Shown piece by piece: positions 45,456 through 58,467 of a stretch of DNA of 60,000 bases. Position 1 is the stretch's first letter. Each line of letters opens with the position of its first letter. Made by a program: the position numbers and the translations under genes. The stretch covers positions 16,664,776 to 16,724,775 of the forward strand of contig NC_049991.1 of assembly GCF_000003815.2 (NCBI RefSeq), written 5' to 3'. The notes under the pieces were generated by a model that was not told the DNA's origin, made no database searches, and saw nothing but the letters and a program-made list of their open reading frames with translations. This DNA is from Branchiostoma floridae. Its lineage: Eukaryota > Chordata > Leptocardii > Amphioxiformes > Branchiostomatidae.

Positions 45456-48400
45456 CTGTTGGGAAAAATAAAAAATTTTAACTCTTACAAATTGAAGGTA
45501 CAGTAAAATTGTTCCCAAGACCAATTAGACAATATTGGAAAAAGTACAAAACACACACCAATTTAGATCATGCCATTTTAACAACATTTATATTCAGTAA
45601 CATGAACCAAAATAAATAGTCAAATACCACTGATAAACAGATTGCACTGGAAAATTATGTAAAATAAAATCTATATAAGATACTTACTGATAATAAGTAT
45701 TAGTCCAATCTTGGCTATACCAAATGTTTCTTGCATCTCTGTATAGTTCTGTAACAATTCAAAAGTACAGAAGTTATAACATGCCCATGTTAGTAAGATT
45801 CATTTAGTAACCTGAACGGTGCCCACCAACCAGATATGCCCTTGAAGCTCTGAATAGTATGCAGTATACAAAAAAACATGTAAATGATTATCAAAGAACA
45901 CGAATCATTGTAGAACAATGAGTACTACAAACAGATTCACAATGCTACTAGTAGATGGACTCAATAAAATAACAAAAAATCCTAACCGTTAGGACATTTG
46001 CGAGATGACCTGCCAGTAGTGCATAGACACCTCCTGACCCTCCCACCAAGTACACAGTCCTGTCTATCACGGATGTGCTCATGGAACCTACAGGGGAGGA
46101 AAACAGTCAGATATAGGAACTCTGTGCAACTTTCTGTGCACTGTCAGTCAGATATAGGACCTGTACAACTTTCTGTGTAATGTATGTGTATGACGTAGAT
46201 ATGGCTTGTATTTCCCTAAAATGGGAAATCAAATGTTTCTCTTGTATTTGCTGTTCTGTTTCTGATACAGTAGAGGTTAATTGCACAACGGATTACCGCA
46301 CACTTCTGTTAATTGCAGGGGATCTCCAAATCCCAAACCGGTGCTGGATAACTTCACATAATTGCACCACCGGGATAATAGCACAAAATACGCTGGCAAA
46401 CGGGGTGCGCAATTAAATGGCTTCTGCTGTATTTGTATACAAAAAAAAAAGATTCTCAAAAGGAAGGTGTAACTTTCCCAAATTTGTCTTAACAATAGAA
46501 AAAGACAGTAATGACTTTATCATGTTCCTTATATAGTGTGTGGCATACTTAAAAGACAGTAAGATCCAATCTTGAGAAGACTGACCTGCCAGAGCACCAG
46601 CCAGGTAGACAGCCCCCACCCTGAAGGTTCCGTGGATCATCTCCAGTGGGACCCCTAAAAGCAGCTGTACCGCCAGGTTAAACACCAGGTGCTCCACACT
46701 GTGGAACAACAGCAAATGAGTTTTAAGTCACTCTAAACTCTAAAGCAATATTTGCAGTGAGTACAACAAAATGGTTTCAACTGAGAACTGCATATTCTCA
46801 TTTCCCCTCATACTGTGAAATAGAGCAGAATAAATGAATATACTGTACTACATCAAGCAGCCTGGGTAGAATCTCGCATTTCTGATGAAGAACAAGCTTT
46901 ATTTTATGACTTCTTAGACACACAATCTAAGAGACACGACCACAACAGGCGAAAGCTGGATGGATGGATACAGTCTTTTTCGTATAATATATGATTATAT
47001 TGATTTTATTTGTAGATATATAAATGAAGATATATTTGCACTGTCTGTTTTCATCTTGCCATCTCTTATGAAACACATACAATCAGATACTCAAGTATTG
47101 AAAATGAAATAAAATACAGACCCTTCAGCCATATCATGTAAAATCTGAACAAACACAACAACGAAGAAAAATACCATTTACTCACCCTGCATGTAGCACT
47201 ATGTATGTGAAGAATCTGAAGATCTGAAGTCTCTTGGCTGGGTTGTAGATGAAGGGGCTGTCCACAGGCACTGGGCCTGACAGCCAGCCGGCCGCTGAGA
47301 AACTGTCCCACGTAGCAGCATAGTACACAAAGAAACCCAGCTGGAACAGACAGCAGAAAACAGAACTGTCAACTTGGAAATCTTACTAGCCTTAAGAACT
47401 ATACATTCCTCTACATAATAGGGTAATGGTTGAGGTTGACAATTTTTATACTAGCTATAGTAGAGCAAGGTAGATTTTCTACGGCTTGTGTCTTTAAAGT
47501 AAGGAAACCACATGGGTCACCCTTACCCTTTTTGATAAGTTTGTTTGGTACCTATATAATAACTGATGAAGGAAAACAGAGACAAGCATGTTCTTGTTTG
47601 TTGGGTTGGGGTCTGGTATCCAGGCTATTGTCATACGGGGCATAGCATTGTTTGCATGTATGAAATACCCAACATGTTACTGGTCACGCAGGCATCTCAT
47701 CTCTTCAATTCTTATCAACCATTAATCATACACCAAACATCTACCAATCAGTCTTTATATGGCTGCCGGGTTTTCATCCTTTCTGACCTGGAACTTACTG
47801 CCATTACATATGTAGCAGCCAATCTACCTAACCTTTCTCACCACAGGGCACTAGAACTAAACAGTCCTCTCATTTGATTTCCATCAGTGTAAATACTAAC
47901 CCCCGAAAGGAAATAAAAAGACCCTGTAGGCATAATTTCATGCCTGTTTAACTGGTCAATTCAGGCAGACTGACCAGATTGGCCCCCAAATCTGTGGTTA
48001 TTTAGATACCATTTACGATGATTTAGGTTTATGGTCTATTCATTTGCAGTACACTAATCCCGTGTAATAGCCCAATAACTGACTCAAATGTATTTTTAAA
48101 CGCCTGAACCATTACACAAAATGGGTGTTCATTTGTCAATGCATGAAAGGTCAACAGGAGTGTTAAGAGCCACGATAACACCAAACTTTCAGACAAATCT
48201 TTACAGTTAAAACCTAAAAATGGATACAGTGACAAATCTTCAAGACAAGAGAGATGACCTATTAAGCAATCACACTTCACAAATTCTATCAAAGAGACCT
48301 TTGAGATCCAACTATATTGCATATAGTACAGATTTTAAGTAAAGAAGGCCTGGGAATACTATTTTCTTTACAAGAAATACACCTGGATTTTACTGCAGAT

Positions 48401-51400
48401 CAAATTGCTTCGTTATGATTGATGCAAGTAAGGCTTTACAAATTTTATCCATGTGCCTGTTAAAAATCAAAATCTTCTTCACAGCATTCAAAGGCAGTGC
48501 CGCAAACACCATAACTTCTAGATTTAAAGTGATGCCCGTTGAGTTTTTCCCGAACTCACCTGAACCAGACTGAGTATAATCATGAGCAGTGGAGGAGGGA
48601 AGCAGCTGTAGTAGTCAGAGTAAATCTTCCTGTCCGACTCCTCCGTCAGGACCTCCTTCGCCACCCTGTGGACAGACTTCTGGAAGCAGGTCTTGGGCAG
48701 GTCGTCAGGCTGCACCAGCTGGTAGCTGCTGACGTCGCCGTTGTTTAGACATCGATCCCTCGACAGGACCGCAGAACGGAAACTGTTCCTTCTTTTGTTA
48801 CTCATCTGGTTGAAGAGCAGGTAAAGACACAGTCAAAACGATGATATGCTGGTATACTTAATAGAAATTTTCTGAAATCTGTGTACCACACTATATCTGC
48901 TGCAGCTGAAATAATCTTACTGCAAATGAAAGCCAAGACATCAAGACTTTTTTCTCTATTCATGATCAGATAAAGAAGAGTGGCATGTAGAAAAAAATAT
49001 AAATTTTGTTTGATTTGCAAGTAATCTCTTTAATGTTGCCATTTTGATCAGGAACAACATATTTGACTCATGTTTAGAACAATTCAAGAGGTGTCATACC
49101 AATGTAGTACAAACTGTTAAACTAAGTACAAGCTCTAAAAGCCCTTTCCTTTCAGCTTTATCATGTTATAACATTATGTCTGACAATGAAAAATGGAAAA
49201 ACCCTTACAATGTTGACGAACTGCTGGAAGCTGATGTTGCCCATGTCGTCCTGCTGTAGAAGCTCCTGCACCAGACTGAGGTGGTGGGCGTCGATGTCTC
49301 CCGCCATGTCACGGTGCTGGAGCACACGCAGAAACCGCTGCACGGAGATCACACCGTCACGGTCAAGGTCGTACTGGGGGGATAGAGTAGTAGCGGCTTA
49401 TTGTTATTGTTATCATTATCTACTAACATAATTCTGGCAGGAACCGCTGCACGGAGATCATGCCATCACGGTCAAGGTCATACTGGGGGTGATAGAGAAG
49501 TAGCATATAACATCTACTGAAGTCGGCGAAAGATAGACATCTAGGTAATAAGATACTAAGTACACCATATAGCAATTTGGTGTATCACCTTGTCCAGCAC
49601 CTGGATATGATTTTGCAAGTCATATCCACATAATCCAGTTGCATGTGCATTTGCCATAACATCTATTGACATTATTCTACTAGGTTGCTTATAACATACA
49701 TGTATCTGCCACCCTGATGAAATGTAACTTAAGATAAAGCAACCTTCCCCAGGATGTCCTCTTGCATAACTAAACTGTGCATACTTGGAGAATGGGGGAT
49801 GCTGCACTTAATACGGAAGATGCTAGGCTGTGCATGGAAGCACTTACAAAGCAAACCAAGTATCAAACATAGTTCATCAGTGTTGCCTTGGGACAACTAC
49901 TTGAGGATTCCTGTCTTGTGGTCTTGATGAGTGGTCTAAATACTTTTGGACAGTTTTCTTTTGATACTACTATTTGTTCTATCATAAATGTAACAAGAAA
50001 GGCATACAGATTAAGCTGCAGTAAAAATAGCAACTGCCAACCAAATAAATTGCACAGTTCCAAACTTTTCGTGGGTAACGTTGATTAAAATTGTTAACGA
50101 TAAATTGAACAAAACTATTAAACTAATAAAAGATATCCTCAATTAAATTTTATTTTGCATTTAGCATTCTGGTATGTCTCAAATATGGGGTGTGGGGAAT
50201 GACTTATACGACCTTGTGTGCCTATGTGGGAGGTCACACCAGATTATCTCTATGACCTTGGGATCAGAATAGAACACGACCAGACGATCGTCTGTCAAGT
50301 TCATGTTTCCTCCTGTCAGCAAGAAGAATCTACAACATGTACCAGGCACATGTCACATTCAAGTCTGCAAATATTTGGGAGAGCCTCCTGACCAAACATT
50401 AGTGTTGATATTAGGAAATAGTTCATCTTGGTCTTGCAGATTGAACAAAGTTGACTTAACCTGGGTCAAAGGCCTTGGTGATGTTATTTCAGACATTATT
50501 TTGTCATATAGACATGGTACGGACTTGAAATGCTATGTTTTAACAGCTTTCAAGTTCATTGTGGCAGTCTGAATTAAAAATAATTCTATTTGATAGACGT
50601 CATCTACTTTATTTTATTTCATTCTATTTAAAATTGCAACGATGCAATACAGAAGGCAGCAATGCTGATGTTGGGAGCCATAACTTAAGATGATCAGTGC
50701 TTATAAAAAAACTGCGACTTATACTTGCCAATATAGCAAGCAAAAAGTTGATAATGTATTGACTGACTGAAAAACTCTTCAAGCTTCCCTACTACACCAC
50801 ATGAAGATGCAGTTTTTAAAAATCAAAAGAGGAATTACAGGACAGTCCTATGCTACTTTGGAAGACCAGAAGGTGCCTAGCTGTCTTCCTTATTAAGTCC
50901 TCTTGACAAGGGGGTTGAATCCTCTCAAAAATAGTTTTTTTTCTCAGTCAAATTCTTTGACTCCTCACAGTTGCTTAAAGATGAGAGACAAAGACATCAC
51001 TAGATTTGTAGGATAGGAGACCTTTCAACATTAAAGATAAGAAGTTCTATATATGTAGCTGAATGTATTAAGATTGACATAGGGAAATTTCTGTGTATTT
51101 GTTAATGAAGTACTTGCAAAGTTCACAACCATATATGAAAGCACATTTCTATCATAAGGGTAAGCCAAAATATTGATGACACAGCAATGCTTAAAAAAAT
51201 CTCGGAGACCTTAAATATCAGGTTTTCTCAAATTTAAATATCATTTGGTCACAATAGACCAATCCTATCTGTCCATCACAATTGGCAGTCCAACCAAAGA
51301 GAGAATGGCAATAATCTGTTCAACCAATCAGAGAGTGACTGCATGTCCGTCAAATATTTGCATCTTCATACTTTTTATTTTGCATTTCTATGTTTTGACA

Positions 51401-54400
51401 GAAGTGGACACGGCTAGGGGATCAGTCTATTATGTCTGGAACAACAAAGAATGCCATACATCAAGTAGAGTCACAGATTTTGCATCACAATTGCACCAGC
51501 ATTACCTATTGTCTGGCTATTCGCTCCTGTGTCTGCCTCCTCAGACAGAGTAGATGGATAGGAGGTTCCCATTTGTCGTGATACAGATACAGAAATTCTG
51601 GCTTTGTTCGGACTCAAGTGGGGTGAAATGGGAGGAGAATCGCTCTTTTTTTAGGTTATTGAAAAATTGTTTCATGGAAAGGACAGTGGTACAGAATAGA
51701 GGTGTCAGTGTGGAAAAAGAACCCAGCTGTTCAAATTATAGTGTCTAGTTGTATTGTGGCATATGGGTATGTAATAAGATGGATGACACTGCTATACTTC
51801 ATGTATGCTTAGCCGAAAGAATTCTAGCTATGCAAAGGGAAGCAAAAACCCTACCAAGTTACCAACCATTAAAAAAAGTGTTTTATCAAGTAGCTGCCCA
51901 GTTATCTAAACCTGTCATTTTAAAGCTTCATAATGTTCAATTGAAATTATGTGCTAAAAATGATCCTATTTTATGTTCTGGTTTTATGGGTGGTTCCTTC
52001 CTGTATTTTTTTAATCACAGCTACATAAAATTATATCTATGTTCACTCACTCATTCGCTGCATGACTCTCACTCTCTCACTCACTCACTCACTTATCCAC
52101 TCACTCATCCTCACTCACTCATACATTCACTTAATCCGTTCTCTCACTCTTCCACACATACTCACTCATTCTCACTGACTCTCACACTCACTCACTCTCT
52201 CCTTGACTGACTGACTCACTCACTCATTTTCTCACACACTCATTCCATGAGAGTGCATATAAAGCCTACCAGTACGACCATAATATCCATTTGAAACTAG
52301 AATTCTCCAAATCAGCTTGACTGCTTGTGCCTTTAATGATGATTTCAAGACCTGAGAAGAGTTAGCCTGGTTGACTATAATTTCCTTTCATCTTGAGTTC
52401 CTAGGACACTCTTTCATACCTTTGACTCCTGCACAACAATGGAACCTCCAGGAGTAATTTTCAACCTTATGATTAACTTCTGACCTCTGGTGACCCCTCC
52501 AACAATGGAGCCAAAGAAATCCACCCAGCCCCGAAAATTGCTGATATCTTCTTAAATCCTTTTGTCCTTCACAGTCCTGGCCTCAATATACCTACTTATT
52601 TCCCAAGGGCACATTGTGAGCATTGGTTCACCTGACCCCCTTTCTCAATCCTAAACAGTCTGACTCAACGTTTCCTGATGTGAAATATTTGGTCAAAATT
52701 GGCCATCGTTAGAAGTCATGTTGATGACTACGATATTCTGTTTTCAGTCAAGACTATTGACACTGAAAATACCAAGAATACACCAAGACTCTGTAAGAGC
52801 AGCATTTAAAATATGAAAACATATAAAGTACTGACAAGCTCCCAGGCTTTTCTGACAGCATACCCCTACTTGTATAAGTTATTGAAATTTACAAAGGCTT
52901 CTTCTTTCTTTTTTGATGGAGGAGTCATCCAGAAAAGCCTAGGAGACCCCTGGAAATGATAAAACGGCCAGAGTAACCAACATTTCTTGTTCTTACCTGC
53001 CTGTCTATCCTAGTATCTACCAGATTGACTACGCTGGTCATTATTAAATATAGGTAGAATAATTTTCCAGAGGAGTTTTGAAACCCATTTGCCAAATTCT
53101 ACGATTCCCACATCCTTTTAGGAAGGTCAGGTGGAGGCTAGTCTATCCTAAATGCTCAAATGTCTACTTAACACCTTTCTGTAATGCCTTGTGACAAGAT
53201 AATTGGATGAACACCAGCCCTTTGACCCCTTCAAAGCAAAGGCTTGTGCTGGGAAAGCATTTACTTAAGCTTAGGAAAGCATTTACTTAAGTTTTAGGCT
53301 CAACAGTCTAAGTTTAGTATATATATATATATATGTACCTTACTTGTGTCTAAGCCAATGCTGTGCAAAAGAACACAGTGATATGGTCATGATGCATTTA
53401 CTTTCAGTTAAACATATAAATGCAATCTCTACATATTATATGGGGATATCTTGTAAGTTTTTGCTTCAAATGTCTGATTTTAATACTGGGTACTGTTTTG
53501 TAGTCCCCACATCCTTCTTGTCTTTAACTTTTCCAAGGAGGTTTAGCCTCCTTACTTTTTCCAAGTATACCTTGTATCCCACGCAAGGCCTTTACAACTG
53601 TTACAGTAACAGTTACTACACTTTGTATATTTTAGCCCTCACTACTGTTGTGAAAGGAAACAACTTCCTTTACCCCTATGTTGTGGCATCACAGTTTATG
53701 AATACCACACACAAGTACAGCATCAACAAAGCTGAAATAACATTCAATTTGTTTCTTTTTGGTTGGCAACATTGGAAGCCACTGTAGAGAAGAGAACATG
53801 GCTCCAGGGAAGATGAAACCACAGATTTGCACTGAAGCTTACATGCCTGGCGGCCATGGGTCAGGGAAATACAAGCTTCTCACTTACAGGGTCAACTTCA
53901 ATGTTAATTTGAGTTTGCTGAGGGGACAGGTCATTATGTTCCAATGGAGGGTGTGTATTTAATTTTGGAGGTTTCAAATTCAAAGTAAGATCTATTTTGG
54001 ACAACAATCATTTTTCAACCCTTTGTGCATTCAGACTATTGGAACATACATTTTCAAAAATTCTACTCATTATTGAAAATTGGCTGACGATCTTGATAAA
54101 AACTGTGCATAAAATTGAGACAATTGGAATATACACTGGTAACCTAGAGAAGTGCGAAATTCAAATACAGTACTGGTACTGGTACATTACGGTGACTGTA
54201 CCCTTTTGACAGTGGTAAAATGTAATTTCAAGAGACATGTGGATCATTTATGACATCATACATTTTGAAAACAGAGAATTCTCAAACCACATACCTTGTC
54301 AAAGAGTGGCTTCCACTTCTACAGGGCACCAACGGGCAGGCCAGCAGATCAACAGGACCAGCAGAGGGGAAACAAAAGAGAAGTTGATGAATGTGACATA

Positions 54401-57400
54401 CTTCTGTCAAGCAGATGCACAAATGAAGATTAATGATACCAGGAAGATGCTTTCCCTGTAATCAAGATGTCTGGGAGAGATAAACTAGTGAATACCAACA
54501 CAGTCAGGAAAATGATAGTACATGTACAAATGTATATGTGGTATTGTTCTGTATTTTCATTTCCGGGTTTCTGATGATACAAATCTACCAACATTCCTCT
54601 GTGCAAGTGCATTGCAATTTCCTGAACTGAAGGGGGGGGGGGGGAATAAAAAAAAACACTTATGTTTTCACAGAAAGGAGGTAATATTAAATACCTCTTG
54701 TAGTAGTAGTAGTAGTAGATTGGTTTATTCATTCATTTCAACAAGAATGACAAATTAAAAGCGGTCTTGCAGCCCAAAGGGCTGAATTGCACTGCTTGAC
54801 AGTCTTTTTATATATTATTTTACACAAAAATGATTATAGGATAAGCAAATGCGAAGCATACAACTTATTACAATTTAAAATTCTTGTGTGTGTTCATCTA
54901 ATTTGCTTAAAAACCTCTGGATGGATTACGATAATACATGTATTTGGTATGTAGGCAGGTGTTGGGAAAACGAAGGTCAATGTCGATTATGGGCCCTCTG
55001 GTGGCCTACCTTGGTACAACATAACTTCCAGGTTTTATCCCTTTTGCCCTGGATATACTGTATTGATTTTTTGGTGGCAGATAGCTTTTCATGTAAGAAA
55101 GTGAAGGTTGGGTCCCTTCAGCAGCTTGCTCTGGTTGAATTTGTAATGTTATTAATCAATCAGTTGTATGCTCTACTTTAAAACTTTGTTATATACCAAA
55201 TTGTGCCTGCCTCAGCGCCTCAGTGAAGTCTGATATGCGGCGAGGATGATGATGATGATGAATTGTGCAATATGCAGCCATTTTGCCAATAACCCGTGAT
55301 AACCTGTACATACACAGGTAGTCTGTCTAGGTCTGCTATTTGTCTGAAACCCAAGACTTGATAGGCCAGGGTCAGCCAAGCAGCCACCCTGAGAAAATTG
55401 GGGTATATCAACTTTCATAACAATTACCTCTCCCTTACAATAGGTACGGAAATGAGAAACTGTTCTTTGTTTAGAAATCTAGAAATACTGGCTGTAAAAC
55501 TCCAGTCAAAGATTAAAAGAATTTTAAATGGCAATGACAAAACTGAGTAGACATGAAAATACAACAACCTCTTCTGTCACGTTAAGGCAGCTGAATTTTG
55601 TATAATATGGTAACTTGACCATGACTGACCTAGGAAAGTCCCTTATGAATTGTGGTTAACACCTAATAATAAGTATAGGACAGAGGTTTACTGTATTGGT
55701 AAATTTTGTCTCCAAAGGAGCACAAGAATACTTTCTTTGGGATGGAAAGGTGAGGGGTCAGAAATGATTTATACCTGGGGAGGTGGATAACAATATCAAA
55801 AGGACCCAAGGCTCAAATTGTTCCGCACTGCTCTCTCTGAACTTTCTGCTCTGAAATGCCCTAATTTGGTAACCGGTATTTTACTGATACCTGATCAGGT
55901 TGTTTTCAAAATATCATAAGACATCAAAGACTGTAAGGGCACAAGACACACATGATTGAACAAAGGCATTCTGTCAGGTATTTTGCCAGATGGCATTTCA
56001 AGAGTGGAGGTATAATTGACATAACAAACAGTTATTTACAATACAGTACTTCCGAAAGAAGGAAGTGAGATGAGATGGAAAGATAAGAATTTTGAATATA
56101 CCATCAACTCAAAAATAACCTGAAGAATGTGTCAGTAACTATGATGATTATGCCAGAAATCAAGTACAATAACGACAAGTGCATATTGATTTGTAACAGA
56201 GTTGATTTTTAACATAAGATTTTTTGAAAATTTTAAGTCTTTCCAAATCAAATTTACACGAAATGGTGATACACAGTAATTTGGCTAAACATTTATCTGC
56301 AACTGTTATGCAAAGACTAAAGGAGGTTTTCCAAGACTAGATTTTCATAATTCTGATGGATACCTTAAGAGCAATAAGACTGCCCTTTAACCCACCCCCC
56401 CCAGACATTATCGAGTCTTTCCCCAGAACACCTGGATGCTAGTATCTGAAGTATGCATACCTTAGGGATTACTGATGCTCTATTAGTAGATCTCTTTAAC
56501 TATTTCTTAAGTGGAAGGTAGGGGTGGGCACCTTTTTTCTTGTAGGACCAGTCCAGAAAAAACGGCTTGTGAAAAAAAATCAGTGGACCGAATTCTGGAC
56601 CCATTAGAAAATAAACAGATGATTATACAGGCATTCACATGATTTTGGGGATTCAAGTTCATGTTCAGGTCCTGACCTGGACCTGTTCCTCTGTACCTGG
56701 ACCTGAATTTTTTGTACCAATACCCACTCCTAGTGGAAGGTACCCAGGCTAAGTGGAAGGTGAATGAGGCAATCCTTTCAATCTGCTCGTATGAACTTGA
56801 GAGTGGCTTAAAGTTTAACCACAACATCTCAACATGGCAGCTTCAGTCCCACCTGGTAATCTTCAGGTACATAAACACCCCAGCCACAAACCTGCCGCTA
56901 CAGTCTACACACACTGGGGCATTGTGGGGTTCACCGGGTTTACATGTTACTGTTAGGGCTGGAAATACTGGGTGCATTATGCACTTCTGTGCTCATAAAA
57001 TTGGAGCTGTGTACCCAATTTTTTTCTGTGCTTGCACCAAGATATTTATGTAGGATTATATAAATACAGGTGCACTAGTATACAGATTATGATTGTTGTC
57101 AATGTCAGAAATGACAGAGTTTGTTAGACAGCAAGCTTTATAATTTCAGATTTAAGCTCTCAAGAGAATTGGTAAGGTTTGTGATTAGGTTTTACTGAGT
57201 CGACAGATAGTGGTTTCAAACTGTAATACTTGGAAAATATTACAAATTGAAACTGATTGTTCATCGACATGATAGACATAGGCTAGATACCCCGTTTTTA
57301 AATACAATTATGGATACAGATTACTTCCTACAGAAAAGGTGAACTAGCATTGCATATACATCAACATGATTTTATCATTTTCTTTTGTACACCGAAACTT

Positions 57401-58233
57401 TTAGGTTAGTTGCACCAGCTGGCATTATGCACATATTCCCAAATGCGAATTTCAAGCCCTGATTCACAAACACAAGTGGAGCAGCAGGTTGATTGCAAAG
57501 GTCACACGGAGACCTCCAAACTGTTTAATGGGCTAAAAGTATGGGTGCAAATTAAGTACACCATGACAGACACTTTCATAACCGAACTCCCGAACCAATC
57601 AAGAGGCCAGCGGGGTTGACGCAAATTAAGTACAGTTTGACAGACACATTGAGAATGGTTACTCAGGGCTGACAAGTTGTCTTTTAAGTACTGATCTGAA
57701 AGTAAAATGCAATTATTATTGTTTTCTACTGGTATTCTTCATAATATATGTGAACAGTGCATGGTACAGACTACAAAGCATTTTACTGGAGCATACCATT
57801 TTAAGTGTGTTGCTTAGGTTGAATTTGTTGTCTGCTTTTAAAAAATTATCAATATCATTTCAAACAAGTAAGTCTAATATCAAGATTTATTCAAATTATT
57901 GTCAATATATTGGTTATTTGTAAACTATACCCTTTATAACACAGCTGGCAGTAGAATACCAAGAAGAGAACTTACATCTTCAATGGCCAGTGGCAGTTGC
58001 GGATATTCTATCCGAATCATGTCCGGCGTCAACACGCCTCTCGGACTGGCGTCATCGCTCATCTCGAAGTTAAAGTTTGTGTTCGTGGTGGTGGTGGTGT
58101 TGAGCGGAGACGCGGGCGTCTCAGGAAGAATGGTGATCTCCTCCAGCTCGGGCGCATGCCGGATCATGCTGCCGAGCCCCCCGCCGAAGTCGTAGAAATC
58201 ATAGAAGTAACACTCCCCCTCCATGGCGCCCAT
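45223..58233 (-). CDS. Rhomboid-related intramembrane serine protease with EF-hand-like N-terminus (RHBDL1/3 type)
   Basis: Eight exons: 58233-57976, 49373-49209, 48805-48560, 47340-47186, 46698-46586, 46087-45987, 45748-45688 and 45455-45223. All phases agree, giving 443 residues with TGA at 45225-45223. Residues 1-86: acidic cytosolic tail. 87-141: EF-hand-like pair (DLDRDGVIS, then [11 protein letters not shown]). 142-: [10 protein letters not shown], then [13 protein letters not shown] opening the first membrane helix. Catalytic set: H278-x3-N282 (EHLVFN), GGSGG with nucleophile Ser330, and His393 in FLAHLFG. The C-terminal helix ends FWNIFYY. Rhomboids of this group cleave membrane-anchored substrates within the bilayer, in the secretory pathway or at the surface. 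EF-hands occur in RHBDL1/3 and fly Rho-4. The second ATG (58224-58222) has the better Kozak context and may be used. Confidence 0.93.
45688..45748 (-). CDS. Rhomboid: helix 5 exon
   Basis: 61 bases, acceptor ttgttacag, donor gtaagt. [20 protein letters not shown]. Confidence 0.9.
45987..46087 (-). CDS. Rhomboid: catalytic serine exon
   Basis: 101 bases, acceptor cctgtag, donor gttagg. [20 protein letters not shown] holds the G-x-S-G motif with Ser330. Confidence 0.96.
46586..46698 (-). CDS. Rhomboid: H-x3-N helix
   Basis: 113 bases, acceptor ttccacag, donor gtcagt. [20 protein letters not shown] then [18 protein letters not shown]. Contains the oxyanion-side His278/Asn282. Confidence 0.96.
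47186..47340 (-). CDS. Rhomboid: loop L1 and second helix
   Basis: 155 bases, acceptor gttccag, donor gtgagt. [14 protein letters not shown], then [20 protein letters not shown] and HAG: the conserved 'W/F-R-F-x-TY-x-x-x-HAG' region. Confidence 0.95.
48560..48805 (-). CDS. Rhomboid: linker and start of first membrane helix
   Basis: 246 bases, acceptor tcaaccag, donor gtgagt. Begins [14 protein letters not shown], the segment conserved after the EF-hands in RHBDL1/3, and ends [13 protein letters not shown]. Confidence 0.95.
49209..49373 (-). CDS. Rhomboid: EF-hand-like exon
   Basis: 165 bases, acceptor tatcccccag, donor gtaagg. The first loop has D88, D90, D92, G93, I95 and S96 but Arg at the position-12 ligand. 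The second lacks the first Asp and has Gln at position 12. Calcium binding is therefore doubtful. Confidence 0.92.
49440..49506 (-). pseudogene. Partial duplicate of the EF-hand exon
   Basis: Copies acceptor plus about the first 14 codons of the 49209-49373 exon ([15 protein letters not shown]), then diverges and stops. It lies 5' of the real exon in transcription order, about 110 bases away. Nearly identical to 49331-49396. Confidence 0.85.
52042..52240 (+). repeat. (TCAC)n-type minisatellite
   Basis: Irregular repeats of tcac/ctca units (ctcactcactcactc...) with interruptions. Confidence 0.9.
53319..53334. repeat. (TA)n microsatellite
   Basis: A run of about eight TA units. Confidence 0.8.
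54699..54719 (+). repeat. (TAG)n microsatellite
   Basis: tagtagtagtagtagtagta; six to seven units. Confidence 0.85.
55244..55260 (+). repeat. (GAT)n microsatellite
   Basis: gatgatgatgatgatg. Confidence 0.85.
56515..56715 (+). repeat. Dispersed repeat B, copy 2
   Basis: 'gtaggggtgggcacc..', '..atcagtggaccgaattctgg', '..cattagaaaataaac', then a 'ggtcctgacctggacctg' segment. It is in inverted orientation relative to copy 1. Confidence 0.6.
56955..57461 (+). mobile_element. Diverged relative of the 12101-12366 element
   Basis: Left end agggctggaaatactgggtg and right end aatttcaagccctg. 'gtacccaattttt' and 'gttgcaccagctgg' match words of the 12.1-kb copy. It is about twice as long and diverged, and lies in the first rhomboid intron. 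Confidence 0.6.
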
Positions 58234-58467
58234 TCCGCGAGCACGGTCCCCGAGCGTCCCTTCCTACTACACAGCTGTCCTGCGAGACCCGGGGTGGCGG
58301 CGTGGTCATTGGCGATGCGATCCGAGGCTTGTTGGGTTTACAGAAGGCAGTGGGAACAACCTGCAGGAATGCGGACCATTCCAAATCATAGAAAAGCCCT
58401 GCGGCTTGTTGTTACAGGGTGGTCAAGCTCCAGTCCAGGTCCTCAAGTCGTAATCTGTTGCACAAAC
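57976..58467 (-). CDS. Rhomboid: exon 1 with 5' UTR and start codon
   Basis: Exon from a strong acceptor (tttctccttatcacag) at 58468 to donor gtaagt. ATG at 58233-58231; 86 codons ([13 protein letters not shown]...) with a Thr/Asn-rich stretch, ending LPLAIED. The acceptor means an untranslated exon lies further upstream, beyond 58.5 kb. Confidence 0.85.

Larger units (their letters stand above)
49507..57975 (-). other. First rhomboid intron (about 8.6 kb)
   Basis: No further gene. It contains the TCAC minisatellite, small (TA)n, (TAG)n and (GAT)n runs, dispersed repeat B copy 2 and a hAT-like relative. The 153-codon frame at 51749-52210 is partly translated minisatellite. Confidence 0.7.

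Noticed and set aside
51749-52210. 153-codon open frame ending in Leu-Thr-His-Ser repeats
   Set aside because: The C-terminal third is the (TCAC)n minisatellite and the rest has no recognisable feature; it lies inside the rhomboid intron.
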